From assembly GCF_013282805.1 (NCBI RefSeq), contig NZ_CP054038.1:372001-436000 (forward strand): DNA of 64,000 bases, written 5' to 3'. This document shows positions 1-9,296 of this stretch, piece by piece; position 1 is the stretch's first letter; each line of letters starts with the position of its first letter. The position numbers were made by a program, and so were the translations under genes. This DNA comes from Microbacterium hominis (GTDB taxonomy: Bacteria > Actinomycetota > Actinomycetes > Actinomycetales > Microbacteriaceae). Below the pieces are notes generated by a model. It was not told the origin of the DNA, searched no databases, and saw nothing but the letters and a program-made list of their open reading frames with translations.

Positions 1-624
1 TCGTCGTCGCCGTCTCCGTCTCCGTCCGCTTCCGATGACGACACTGCCGAGACCGAGGTGGATGCCGCGTGGCTCGACGCCGGCCGCATGATCGGCGTCG
101 TCACGTACGGCAGCTCGACGTGCATCCCGCGGGCCGAAGAGGTCGCCATGGTCGACGGCGTGCTCGAGGTCGAGCTGCGCGACGACCCGGCGGCCGCGTG
201 CACGCGCGACCTCGCGCCGCGCGCGAGCGTGGTCGCGCTGCCGGAGGGCGTCGACCCGACGCAGGATCTCGAGATCCGGGTGACCGGCGGATACAGCGGT
301 GACACCGACCTCGACGGACTCGATGCCGCACCCTCAGGGACGACCGAGTTCCTGCCGAGCGCCGGCTGGGTCGAAGACGGCATGTTCGTGGTCCTCACCT
401 GGGGCTCGTCGTCGTGCGTGCCCGAGCTCGCCTCGGTCGAGGCGACCGGCCCGGCCGAGGTGACGGCGACCTTCGCCACCCCGCCCGCCGACCAGGTCTG
501 CACGATGGACATGGCCCCGCGCGCGCTCGTCGCCACGGTCGAAGGCGTCGACGACGACGAGGCGGTGCTCGTGCTCACCGGCGGCGAGTTCCTCGAGGTC
601 CGCACCCCGATCCTCCCCTCCTGA
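1..624 (+). CDS. Exported protein with duplicated domain (3' part)
   Basis: The reading frame is open from base 1, so the start lies outside the window. The visible part begins with a Ser/Pro/Asp-rich linker (about residues 1-19), typical of the stretch after a lipoprotein or signal anchor. Two copies of one domain of about 75 residues follow. Each begins with a W-x-D-G/A-x-M/R motif, then GSS-x-C-x-P, then C-T-x-D-x-A-PR, and ends in TGG. The paired cysteines in each copy suggest one disulfide per domain and so an extracytoplasmic location. I do not recognise the family. A GTG at 58 is inside the protein and is not a likely start. Confidence 0.7.
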   Translation, partial: SSSPSPSPSASDDDTAETEVDAAWLDAGRMIGVVTYGSSTCIPRAEEVAMVDGVLEVELRDDPAAACTRDLAPRASVVALPEGVDPTQDLEIRVTGGYSGDTDLDGLDAAPSGTTEFLPSAGWVEDGMFVVLTWGSSSCVPELASVEATGPAEVTATFATPPADQVCTMDMAPRALVATVEGVDDDEAVLVLTGGEFLEVRTPILPS

Positions 625-640
625 CCCTCACCAGGCCACC

Positions 641-702
641 CGTTCGCTGCTCCGCTGTCGCAGTCGGCGAGCGGGACTGCAGATTGTGACAGCGGAAGGG
701 TG
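641..702. repeat. REP-like palindromic repeat, copy 1
   Basis: This is an intergenic element with inverted arms TCCGCTGTC and GACAGCGGA about 30 bases apart, with a central CTGCAG. It is nearly identical to the copy at 1906-1965 and lies just after the stop of the preceding gene. Confidence 0.75.
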
Positions 703-722
703 GGGTTGTGCGCGCGGCCTCC

Positions 723-784
723 CGTTCGCTGCTCCGCTGTCGCAATCGGCGCCTCTCCCTGCAGATCGCGACAGCGGAAGGGTG
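723..784. repeat. REP-like palindromic repeat, copy 2
   Basis: This copy has the same orientation and the same TCCGCTGTC/GACAGCGGA arms as copy 1, but its loop has diverged (GCCTCTCC in place of GAGCGGGA). Copies 1 and 2 stand in tandem about 80 bases apart, upstream of the DUF559 gene. Confidence 0.7.
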
Positions 785-943
785 GAGTGGCACCCGTGAG
801 CGGTGAGCGTGAGCGTTGGGGTCGGGCCGCGACCGGGCCATCGCACCCGAAGTCCTCTCCTCCCCAGCCGCGCCGGCTGGCGAGAGGGCCCACAGGCGCC
901 GTTTTCGCGGAGAGCAGGCCCCACCGCCTGGAACCATCGCGCC

Positions 944-1903
944 ATGGCCAGCCCACTCCCCGACGAACTCGGCGACCGCTTCTCGGTCGCTGATGCACTC
1001 GCACGTGGCGTCCTCCCCAGTCGTCTGCGGGGCAAGGATCTCGAACAGCACTTCCACGGCGCGCGCTCGAGAGTCGCGTCTGATGACCCTCGACTGCATG
1101 AAGATCGATCGGGGATGCGCCGAGGGGAGCTCGAGCGGGAGCACCTTGCCCGCGCGCTCACCTACGCCACGCGGATGTCGGATGGAGCGTTCTTCAGCCA
1201 CGTCACTGCTGCGGTCCTGTGGGACGTACCACTCCCGGGCGGGTTGATCCGGAATGCTCCGGTCGACGTCGCCGTCTTCAAACCGGTCCGGCTCTCCCGT
1301 GCACGCGGGGTGCGAGGCCACCAAGCAGCCGCAGCGACGACCCGCGTACGGGTCCACCCGACGTGGGGAGTCAGGCTCACGGCGCCGGCGACGACCTGGG
1401 CGATGCTCGGTTCGGTGCTGCGTCGCCCCGAGGATCTTGTCGCCGCGGGCGACGCGGTGGTCCGAGACTGGCGCGTGAACGAGGCCCTGGCATCGCTGGA
1501 GGATCTTCGTCACGCGATCTACGCGGGCCGCCGGGTAGGAGTCCAGCAACTCCGCGAGGCCATCCCCGATCTGCGGACGCGTTCCGCGTCGCGGCAGGAA
1601 AGCAGGCTGAGACTCTGCCTGATGGGAGCGGGCCTGCCCGAGCCCGATCTCAACTTCGACGTGTTCGAAAACGGGATCAAGATCGCGTGCGTCGATCTCG
1701 CTTACCCTCACCTGCGCATCGCCATCGAGTACGAGGGCGAGCACCACCTTCTCGACCCCGAGCAGTGGGCACGCGACATCCGTCGGTACGAGCAGCTGGA
1801 AGCGGCGGGCTGGCGCGTCATCCGAGTCACGAAGGCAGAGCTCGCCGGCGATCGCCGGGCGCTACTCGCGCGCGTGCGCGCGGCGATCGCCGGCCGATCG
1901 TGA
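944..1903 (+). CDS. DUF559/AbiEi-like nuclease-domain protein
   Basis: The product is 319 residues. The N-terminal region resembles the winged-helix part of AbiEi-type proteins (ADALARGVLPSRLRGKDL). The C-terminal region (about residues 225-319) is a Vsr/DUF559-type PD-(D/E)XK-like domain: D in VDLAYP, E in IAIEYEGEHH, then RRYEQLEAAGWRVIRVT. Such proteins are very common and repeated in Microbacteriaceae; their role is not settled. I chose ATG 944 because the 47 upstream codons open to 803 have odd composition, and family members begin close to the winged helix. The gene is isolated and flanked by three REP-like repeats, one starting 2 bases after its stop codon, which hints at a mobile or repeat-associated unit. 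No toxin partner is adjacent. Confidence 0.75.
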   Translation: MASPLPDELGDRFSVADALARGVLPSRLRGKDLEQHFHGARSRVASDDPRLHEDRSGMRRGELEREHLARALTYATRMSDGAFFSHVTAAVLWDVPLPGGLIRNAPVDVAVFKPVRLSRARGVRGHQAAAATTRVRVHPTWGVRLTAPATTWAMLGSVLRRPEDLVAAGDAVVRDWRVNEALASLEDLRHAIYAGRRVGVQQLREAIPDLRTRSASRQESRLRLCLMGAGLPEPDLNFDVFENGIKIACVDLAYPHLRIAIEYEGEHHLLDPEQWARDIRRYEQLEAAGWRVIRVTKAELAGDRRALLARVRAAIAGRS

Positions 1904-1905
1904 AA

Positions 1906-1965
1906 GTTCGCTGCTCCGCTGTCGCAGTCGGCGAGCGGGACTGCAGATTGTGACAGCGGAAGGGC
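1906..1965. repeat. REP-like palindromic repeat, copy 3
   Basis: It is almost identical to copy 1 (641-702), in the same orientation, and begins two bases after the nuclease gene stop. Its inverted arms could also act as a transcription stop for that gene. Confidence 0.75.
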
Positions 1966-2012
1966 GGGAAGTGCGGTGGGGTGAGGCGGGGTGCGGTGGC
2001 CGGCGGAACGGT

Positions 2013-2030
2013 GGGGTGGGAGGGGAGGGG
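2013..2030 (+). other. G-quadruplex-type G run
   Basis: The + strand reads GGGGTGGGAGGGGAGGGG, four G tracts of at least three separated by single bases. It lies about 145 bases upstream of clpC in a region with no gene. Folding is predicted from the pattern only. Confidence 0.5.
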
Positions 2031-2175
2031 AGGCAAGGGATGCCCCGCCTGAGCCCCGCGGTGGGGATATGCCCACGGCGAACACGGGCATGCGCGGCGG
2101 GCTGCGTCGTTACCCTCGATGTAAGGCGCCAGAGGTGCATCCGCACACCGCCCGCGCCCCGGAGGAGTGAACGAG

Positions 2176-4704
<2,529 letters not shown>

Positions 4705-4714
4705 GACGCACCGC

Positions 4715-4750
4715 ACGAAGACCTCGGGGTTCCGACCCCGAGGTCTTCGT
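4715..4750. terminator. Hairpin terminator between convergent genes
   Basis: A perfect 16-bp stem (left arm 4715-4730, right arm 4735-4750) encloses the loop TCCG. It starts 10 bases after the clpC stop codon and faces the convergent copper cluster, so it can serve both strands. There is no long T run. Confidence 0.85.
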
Positions 4751-4771
4751 CGTTGCCGCGGGCGCGCGGCG

Positions 4772-5419
4772 TCAGTTCTGTCGCGCAGATCGTCGCGGAA
4801 GCAGCACCGCCAGCACGACGGCGGTGATCGCGAGCGCCCCCACGACGGATCCGAGCACCCAGCCGATGGCGTCGTCGGTGGCCGAGGCCGGTGTTCCGGA
4901 GGCGTCATCGATCGGTGGCGCGGCCGTTGCCGTGGGCGCGGGAGTCGGCGTCGCCGCGGGCTCCTCGGTCGGCGTCGGTTCGAGCGGGGCCGCCTGCACC
5001 ACCTGCTCGAGCGTCGCCTTGGGGGTGAGGGAGCTCAGACGCACCGTCCACTCGCCCGCGGTCGGCAGCGTGAGGTTGGCCGTCCAGATGCCGGCCGTGC
5101 CGCTCGGGGCGGCGATGACGGGCCCGACCGTGGAGCCGTCCGCTCCCTCGGCGATCGCGGTGACGGTTGCCGAGGTCGTAGCGGGATGGCCGTCATTGAC
5201 GAAGGTGAGCTCGATCTCGACGAGCAGGTCGATCGCCCCCTCCCCGGCGCTGCTCTCGGCGGGTTCGGTCGAGACGATCACGAGAGTGCCGATCTCGTCG
5301 TGTGCTGACGCGGGCGCGGCGACCAGGAGGCTCGCGAGCGCGAGGAGTCCCGCGGCGGCCGCGGCGAGCAGCCGTGGTGCAGTGGGGCGAGGGAGCAGGG
5401 GATCGCGTGAGCGTGTCAT
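4772..5419 (-). CDS. Secreted, membrane-anchored YtkA/CopC-like protein
   Basis: The product is 215 residues. An N-terminal signal peptide ends at APASAHDE, leaving a His near the mature N terminus as in CopC proteins. The central beta-rich domain (about residues 45-135) includes TAGIWTANLTLPTAGEWTVRL and resembles YtkA/FixH-type domains. A Pro/Thr/Ala-rich linker, one transmembrane helix (about 185-208) and a basic tail RRSARQN follow. The start is fixed by a 4-base ATGA overlap with the stop of the upstream CopC-CopD gene, so the two are translationally coupled. A copper-linked extracytoplasmic role is inferred from context; no metal site beyond the terminal His is clear. Confidence 0.75.
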   Translation of the reverse strand: MTRSRDPLLPRPTAPRLLAAAAAGLLALASLLVAAPASAHDEIGTLVIVSTEPAESSAGEGAIDLLVEIELTFVNDGHPATTSATVTAIAEGADGSTVGPVIAAPSGTAGIWTANLTLPTAGEWTVRLSSLTPKATLEQVVQAAPLEPTPTEEPAATPTPAPTATAAPPIDDASGTPASATDDAIGWVLGSVVGALAITAVVLAVLLPRRSARQN

Positions 5420-7038
5420 TCGGACTCCTCGACACCTCGGATCGGAACGGTGAAGGTGACGGTGGACTCCTCGCCCCGGGAGAGGGTCGTGAGCTCGAAG
5501 GTCCATTCGCCGTCGGTGGGCAGCGACACGTCGATCGCGGCCCACCGGTCGGGGGCGAGGGCGGTGAGCGTCACCGCGCGCGGCGGAAGGTCGCCCTGGC
5601 TGACGGTGAGCTGCGCGACATCCACCCCGCGGGACGTGCCGACGCGGTCGGTGAACTGCATGGTGACGACGTTGTCGCCCACGATCGCGGGTTCGACGGT
5701 GACGTCGACCGTGCCGAAGTCCTCGGCCACGGCGACGGTGTACGGCTGAGGAGCGAGCGACTCCCGGGCCGGCACGGTCGCCACGAGCACCGCGGTGATC
5801 GCGAGCACGACGGCCGCCACGACGATCTCGGCCCGCACCCCCGTCAGGAGGCGGCCGGCGCTGTGCACCGCGCGGGCGAGTCGCCGCCGCTGCCACCACC
5901 CGAGAAGGGCCATCACGCCCACCAGCGCGATCTTCACGAGCAGGAGGACGCCGTACTCCGTGAACAGGGTCGTCGGGTTCGCGGCGGTCTGCCAGAGCGC
6001 CGAGGCGAACCCCGAGAGCACCACCGCCAGCAGCGCCCAGAGTGCGACCCGGGAGAAGCGCCGGATGGCGGCATCCATCTGGGTGCGGTCATCGAGCACC
6101 ACGAGCGCGACCAAGCCCCCCACCCACACGGTGACGGCCAGCTGGTGCACGAGGTCGACGGATGCGGCCGCGATCGGGGGCTCGGCGGTCCAGGCGTGGC
6201 CGAGCACGGCGAGGGTGGCCATGACGGTCACGGTCGCGACGCCGGCGAGCCATGCCCCCCAGACTCGGCGCCACAGGAGCGCGCCGGCGAGCGCGACTCC
6301 GGCGGCGATCACCCGGATGCCGTCGAGCACGCCGGCGCGCGTGTCGAGCACCGGACCCAGCCCGAGAGCGAACACGTCGGTCACCGGCACACCGGCGGCC
6401 GAGGTCGCCTGCACCGCCATCTTGACGACCGAGCCGATGAGCATGAGTCCCGCCGCAGAGACCGCGACGACGCGGGCGCGCCGCCCGACGAGGGCGAATC
6501 GCAGCGCGAGGCGGGAGAGCACGAGGCCGCCGAGGGCGATCATCCCGGTGAAGATCGCCCAGCGCGCGAGCCACCCGAGCACGCCCACGACCCCGGCATC
6601 GGCCTGTTCGATGTCGGCCGCGGTGCCGGTGGGCTCGCCGACGTGGAAGACGAGGGTGCTCGAGAGCACGTGCGAGTCGACGGAGACCACACTCCACGCG
6701 ACGGTGTACGTGCCTCGGTCGGATGCCTCGATCGGCGCCCAGACGGTCGTGTCGCCGTCGCGCTGCTGCGTCGGGCCGTCGACGCGCTCGCCCGACGGAC
6801 CGAAGACGCGGATGCCGCCGAGCTCGACAGACACCGGCTCGTTGAAGGTGAGGGAGACCTCGTCGGGTGCATCGTCGTAGACCCAGTCGGGCACAGGATC
6901 GATCGACAGGATCGACGCGTGGGCCCGGGCGGGAGCAGCGCTGCCGAGCACGAGCGCGGGAACCAGCGCCAGGGCCATGGCGATGACGGCGAGAACACGG
7001 GTCGCCGCGGACGGGCGTACCGCGAGTGCGGAAGTCAC
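5416..7038 (-). CDS. CopC-CopD fusion, copper transport protein
   Basis: The product is 540 residues. It has a signal peptide ending at AHA, then a CopC domain (about 32-130). The CopC domain has the mature N-terminal His, FNEPVSVELGGIRVFGPSGE, and the distal D-S-H motif used for Cu(II) binding. A CopD-type multi-spanning domain follows (about eight helices, 145-420), with conserved GHAWT and a His in LVHQLAVTVWVGGL. A C-terminal YtkA-like domain (about 440-540) ends the chain. CopCD fusions move copper across the actinobacterial membrane. The start is GTG 7038, overlapping the upstream stop by 4 bases (GTGA). It is the middle gene of a three-gene unit. Confidence 0.9.
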   Translation of the reverse strand: MTSALAVRPSAATRVLAVIAMALALVPALVLGSAAPARAHASILSIDPVPDWVYDDAPDEVSLTFNEPVSVELGGIRVFGPSGERVDGPTQQRDGDTTVWAPIEASDRGTYTVAWSVVSVDSHVLSSTLVFHVGEPTGTAADIEQADAGVVGVLGWLARWAIFTGMIALGGLVLSRLALRFALVGRRARVVAVSAAGLMLIGSVVKMAVQATSAAGVPVTDVFALGLGPVLDTRAGVLDGIRVIAAGVALAGALLWRRVWGAWLAGVATVTVMATLAVLGHAWTAEPPIAAASVDLVHQLAVTVWVGGLVALVVLDDRTQMDAAIRRFSRVALWALLAVVLSGFASALWQTAANPTTLFTEYGVLLLVKIALVGVMALLGWWQRRRLARAVHSAGRLLTGVRAEIVVAAVVLAITAVLVATVPARESLAPQPYTVAVAEDFGTVDVTVEPAIVGDNVVTMQFTDRVGTSRGVDVAQLTVSQGDLPPRAVTLTALAPDRWAAIDVSLPTDGEWTFELTTLSRGEESTVTFTVPIRGVEESE

Positions 7039-7640
7039 TCGTCTTCGTCTTCGGTCTCGTGTCCGCTGTGCCCGCCCGGGTTGCCTGCCACGTCGACCGC
7101 CACTGACGCCGAGCCGGCGCCGAGCGAGAAGGAGGCGACCCCGGTCTCCACCGGCACCTCGAAGATCGCGAGCGCGTGCATCGCGGTGTTCGGCTCGAGG
7201 CGCTCGTCGTCGAGCATCGAGCTGACGACGCCGAAGGATGCGCCGTCGGCCGACAGGCTCACCCCCTCCAGGGGGAACTCCATCGCCTCGTCGCCGGCGG
7301 CCAGCTCGAGCTGCACCATGACGCGCTTCATCCCCTCCGGCACGGGGTCGCCCATCATCGCCGACATCGCGCTCATGCCGGCGGCAGAGAACTGCGCGGC
7401 GTTGTTCGCCGGCATCGCGCTCATCGGGTCGTCCATGGTCCAGGCGGCGACGACGGAGAACTCTCCGCCGTCGTGGGAGATCGTCTCCCCGATGAGGGCC
7501 CGCGGGTTCATCGCCGTGTACGCGCCCCACACGGCCAGCGCCACGAGGGCGGCGGACAGGACGGCGGCGACGGCCACGGCCACCCACCGCGACACGCGCG
7601 CGGGCGGTCGTTCGACCGTCGTCGCCGTCACCGATCCCAC
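7035..7640 (-). CDS. Met-rich membrane-anchored protein of copper cluster
   Basis: The product is 201 residues: a short basic N terminus, one transmembrane helix (about 18-43) and an extracytoplasmic domain. Residues about 68-105 are packed with methionine (MDDPMSAMP, GMSAMSAMMGD, EGMKRVM), the pattern of Cu(I)-binding methionine motifs. The C-terminal tail GHSGHETEDEDE is rich in His and acidic residues. I do not recognise a named family. The start is GTG 7640, with GGGGAG 8 bases upstream. It is first in the unit with CopC-CopD and the YtkA-like protein. A periplasm-side copper buffer or chaperone role is inferred from composition and neighbours. Confidence 0.75.
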   Translation of the reverse strand: MGSVTATTVERPPARVSRWVAVAVAAVLSAALVALAVWGAYTAMNPRALIGETISHDGGEFSVVAAWTMDDPMSAMPANNAAQFSAAGMSAMSAMMGDPVPEGMKRVMVQLELAAGDEAMEFPLEGVSLSADGASFGVVSSMLDDERLEPNTAMHALAIFEVPVETGVASFSLGAGSASVAVDVAGNPGGHSGHETEDEDE

Positions 7641-7657
7641 CAGCGGACTCCCCAGCG

Positions 7658-7762
7658 TCAGTACTGGCCCGGCGGCGCACCCGTGTGAGTGACGTCGCCG
7701 TTCGGGCGAATCCCCAGCCGCCCGTTGAGGAGATTGTAGACGCGGCGCGCGGCTGGCGACAC
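7658..7762 (-). CDS. Possible 34-residue small ORF
   Basis: GTG 7762 to TGA 7658 encodes 34 residues beginning MSPAARRVYNLLNGRLG and ending GQY. It lies 17 bases upstream of the Met-rich protein gene on the same strand, and its codons have high third-position GC. A GGGGG run abuts the GTG, so a normal ribosome binding site is unclear. It might be a leader or a small conserved protein, or chance. Confidence 0.3.
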   Translation of the reverse strand: MSPAARRVYNLLNGRLGIRPNGDVTHTGAPPGQY

Positions 7763-7780
7763 CCCCGGATGCCGCAGTCG

Positions 7781-7786
7781 TAGGCT
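7781..7786 (+). promoter_or_regulatory. -10 element, leaderless start
   Basis: TAGGCT is followed by exactly six bases and then the GTG of the GNAT gene. This matches the leaderless TAnnnT-N6-RTG pattern found at three other genes here. Confidence 0.65.
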
Positions 7787-7792
7787 GAACCG

Positions 7793-8347
7793 GTGACCGA
7801 AACCCGTCCCACCGAGGCGCCGTTCACGGTGCGTCCGGCCCGCACGCGCGACGTGCGCGGCATCCAGAGCATGCTCGAGCCCTTCGTGCAGCGGCGGATC
7901 CTCCTCGGCAAAGACCCCGTGGTGCTCTACGAGGCCACGCAGCAGTTCGTGGTGGCGGAGACCCCCGACGGTGAGCTCATCGGGTGCGGTGCGCTGCACG
8001 TCATGTGGGAGGACCTCGGCGAGATCCGCACGCTCATCGTGGTCGACGGCTGGCTGCACCGCGGCGTCGGCCGGGAGATCGTCGACGCGCTGGAGGCGAA
8101 CGCGCGGGTCCTCGGGCTGACGCGACTGTTCTGCCTCACCTTCGAGGTGGACTTCTTCACCCGGCGCGGGTTCGCCCCCATCGGCGAGCAGGTCGTCGAC
8201 CCCGACGTGTACTCCCAGCTGGTGCGCTCTCCCGACGAAGGCGTGGCGGAGTTCCTCGACCTGGCGCACGTCAAGCCCAACACCCTCGGCAACACGCGCA
8301 TGCTCAAGACGCTGCACGCGGATGCCGCGCGTAGCCTGGACGCGTGA
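7793..8347 (+). CDS. GNAT amino-acid N-acetyltransferase, Rv2747/ArgA type
   Basis: The product is 184 residues, a single GNAT fold. The acetyl-CoA loop motif appears as R-G-V-G-R-E in the stretch TLIVVDGWLHRGVGREIV (about 76-93). GCGALHVMWEDLGEIRTL before it and LTRLFCLTFEVDFFTRRGF after it are characteristic of the short N-acetylglutamate synthases of actinobacteria (Mycobacterium Rv2747), which acetylate glutamate or glutamine to begin arginine synthesis. No arginine gene is adjacent, so the exact substrate is inferred from family likeness. The start is GTG 7793, fixed by the leaderless -10 element six bases upstream. Its stop overlaps the next gene's start. Confidence 0.85.
   Translation: MTETRPTEAPFTVRPARTRDVRGIQSMLEPFVQRRILLGKDPVVLYEATQQFVVAETPDGELIGCGALHVMWEDLGEIRTLIVVDGWLHRGVGREIVDALEANARVLGLTRLFCLTFEVDFFTRRGFAPIGEQVVDPDVYSQLVRSPDEGVAEFLDLAHVKPNTLGNTRMLKTLHADAARSLDA
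8332..8337 (+). promoter_or_regulatory. -10 element, leaderless start
   Basis: TAGCCT is followed by six bases and GTG 8344. It lies within the last codons of the GNAT gene. Confidence 0.55.
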
Positions 8348-9089
8348 GCGAGGCGACGCGCAGGCGACGGCAATCGCCGGCGGTGTACCGGCGGCGACGC
8401 CTCGCCCTGCTGATCCTCCTCCTTCTCGTGGCCGCCCTGGTGTGGGCGCTGATCGCCCAGCCGTGGCGCGGACTGGCATCGGAGCCTCAGGAGCCGAGCG
8501 GGGTGTCGAGCACCCCGTCGGAGACCGTCGCGATCCCGGCCCCGGGGTCCACATCGGTGGCCGCAGAGGCTGAGGCCGACGGCGATGCGGACGAAGACGC
8601 GGCCGAATCGGATGCCACGCCGAGCGCGGAGCCGGATGCGGCGGCGACACCCTCGCCGACGGCATCCACCGCGCCGCAGGCGGCGCCGTGCCGACCGCGC
8701 GAGGTGACGGTCGAAGCTCTGACCGACAAGGACTCGTACGCGGCGGGAGAGAACCCGCAGCTGTCGATCCGCCTCACGAACACGGGGTCCGAGGACTGCA
8801 CGCTCAACGTCGGCACCGCCACGCAGGTGTTCGAGATCTCCAGCGGCAGCGACGTGTGGTGGCGTTCCACCGACTGCCAGACCGAGCCCAGCGACATGGT
8901 CGTGCTGCTGGCCGCGGGACAGACGGTGACCAGTGCCGCGCCGCTCGTGTGGGACCGCACGCGCTCGTCGGTGGATTCCTGCGGGGATGCCGCTCGGCAG
9001 CGCGCCGCGGGGGCGGCGCGACCTACCACCTGACGGTCGAGATCGGCGGGGTGACGGGCACCGAGTCGCGGCCTTTCCTCCTGTACTGA
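8344..9089 (+). pseudogene. Membrane-anchored protein with G-run frameshift
   Basis: The first frame encodes a basic N terminus (RRRRQ, RRRR), one transmembrane helix (about 19-40), a long Ala/Asp/Glu/Pro linker and an extracytoplasmic beta domain beginning CRPREVTVEALTDKDSY with conserved Cys and Trp. That frame runs on to a stop at 9033, but its last 20 residues are unnatural (RQRAAGAARPTT). One added G in GGGGG at 9009-9013 joins it to the frame ending TYHLTVEIGG...RPFLLY at 9089, restoring a typical domain end of 248 residues. I cannot tell a sequencing error from a real mutation. The function is unknown. Translation probably starts at the leaderless GTG 8344. Confidence 0.75.
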
Positions 9090-9166
9090 TCGCGAAGTTG
9101 AGCAGTGTGCACTCTGAGGTTGCATGATGCGCATGCTCGAATCTCGTGTCATCCGGCGTGAATCCC

Positions 9167-9196
9167 TTGTCACTTGGGGGGCGACGGGCATACACT
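9167..9196 (+). promoter_or_regulatory. Sigma70-type promoter of the multicopper oxidase
   Basis: TTGTCA (9167-9172), an 18-base spacer, then TACACT (9191-9196), about 100 bases ahead of the oxidase ATG. The -10 is bracketed by a small inverted repeat CGGGCA/TGCCCG. Confidence 0.5.
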
Positions 9197-9296
9197 GCCC
9201 GGTAACCGACTCGATCATCTGGGGTTGATCGGGAGGTCGCGCAACGTGCGATGCACCTTTCGCGCGTTGCCGTGTGAAGCACTGGGGTTTGCTTTC

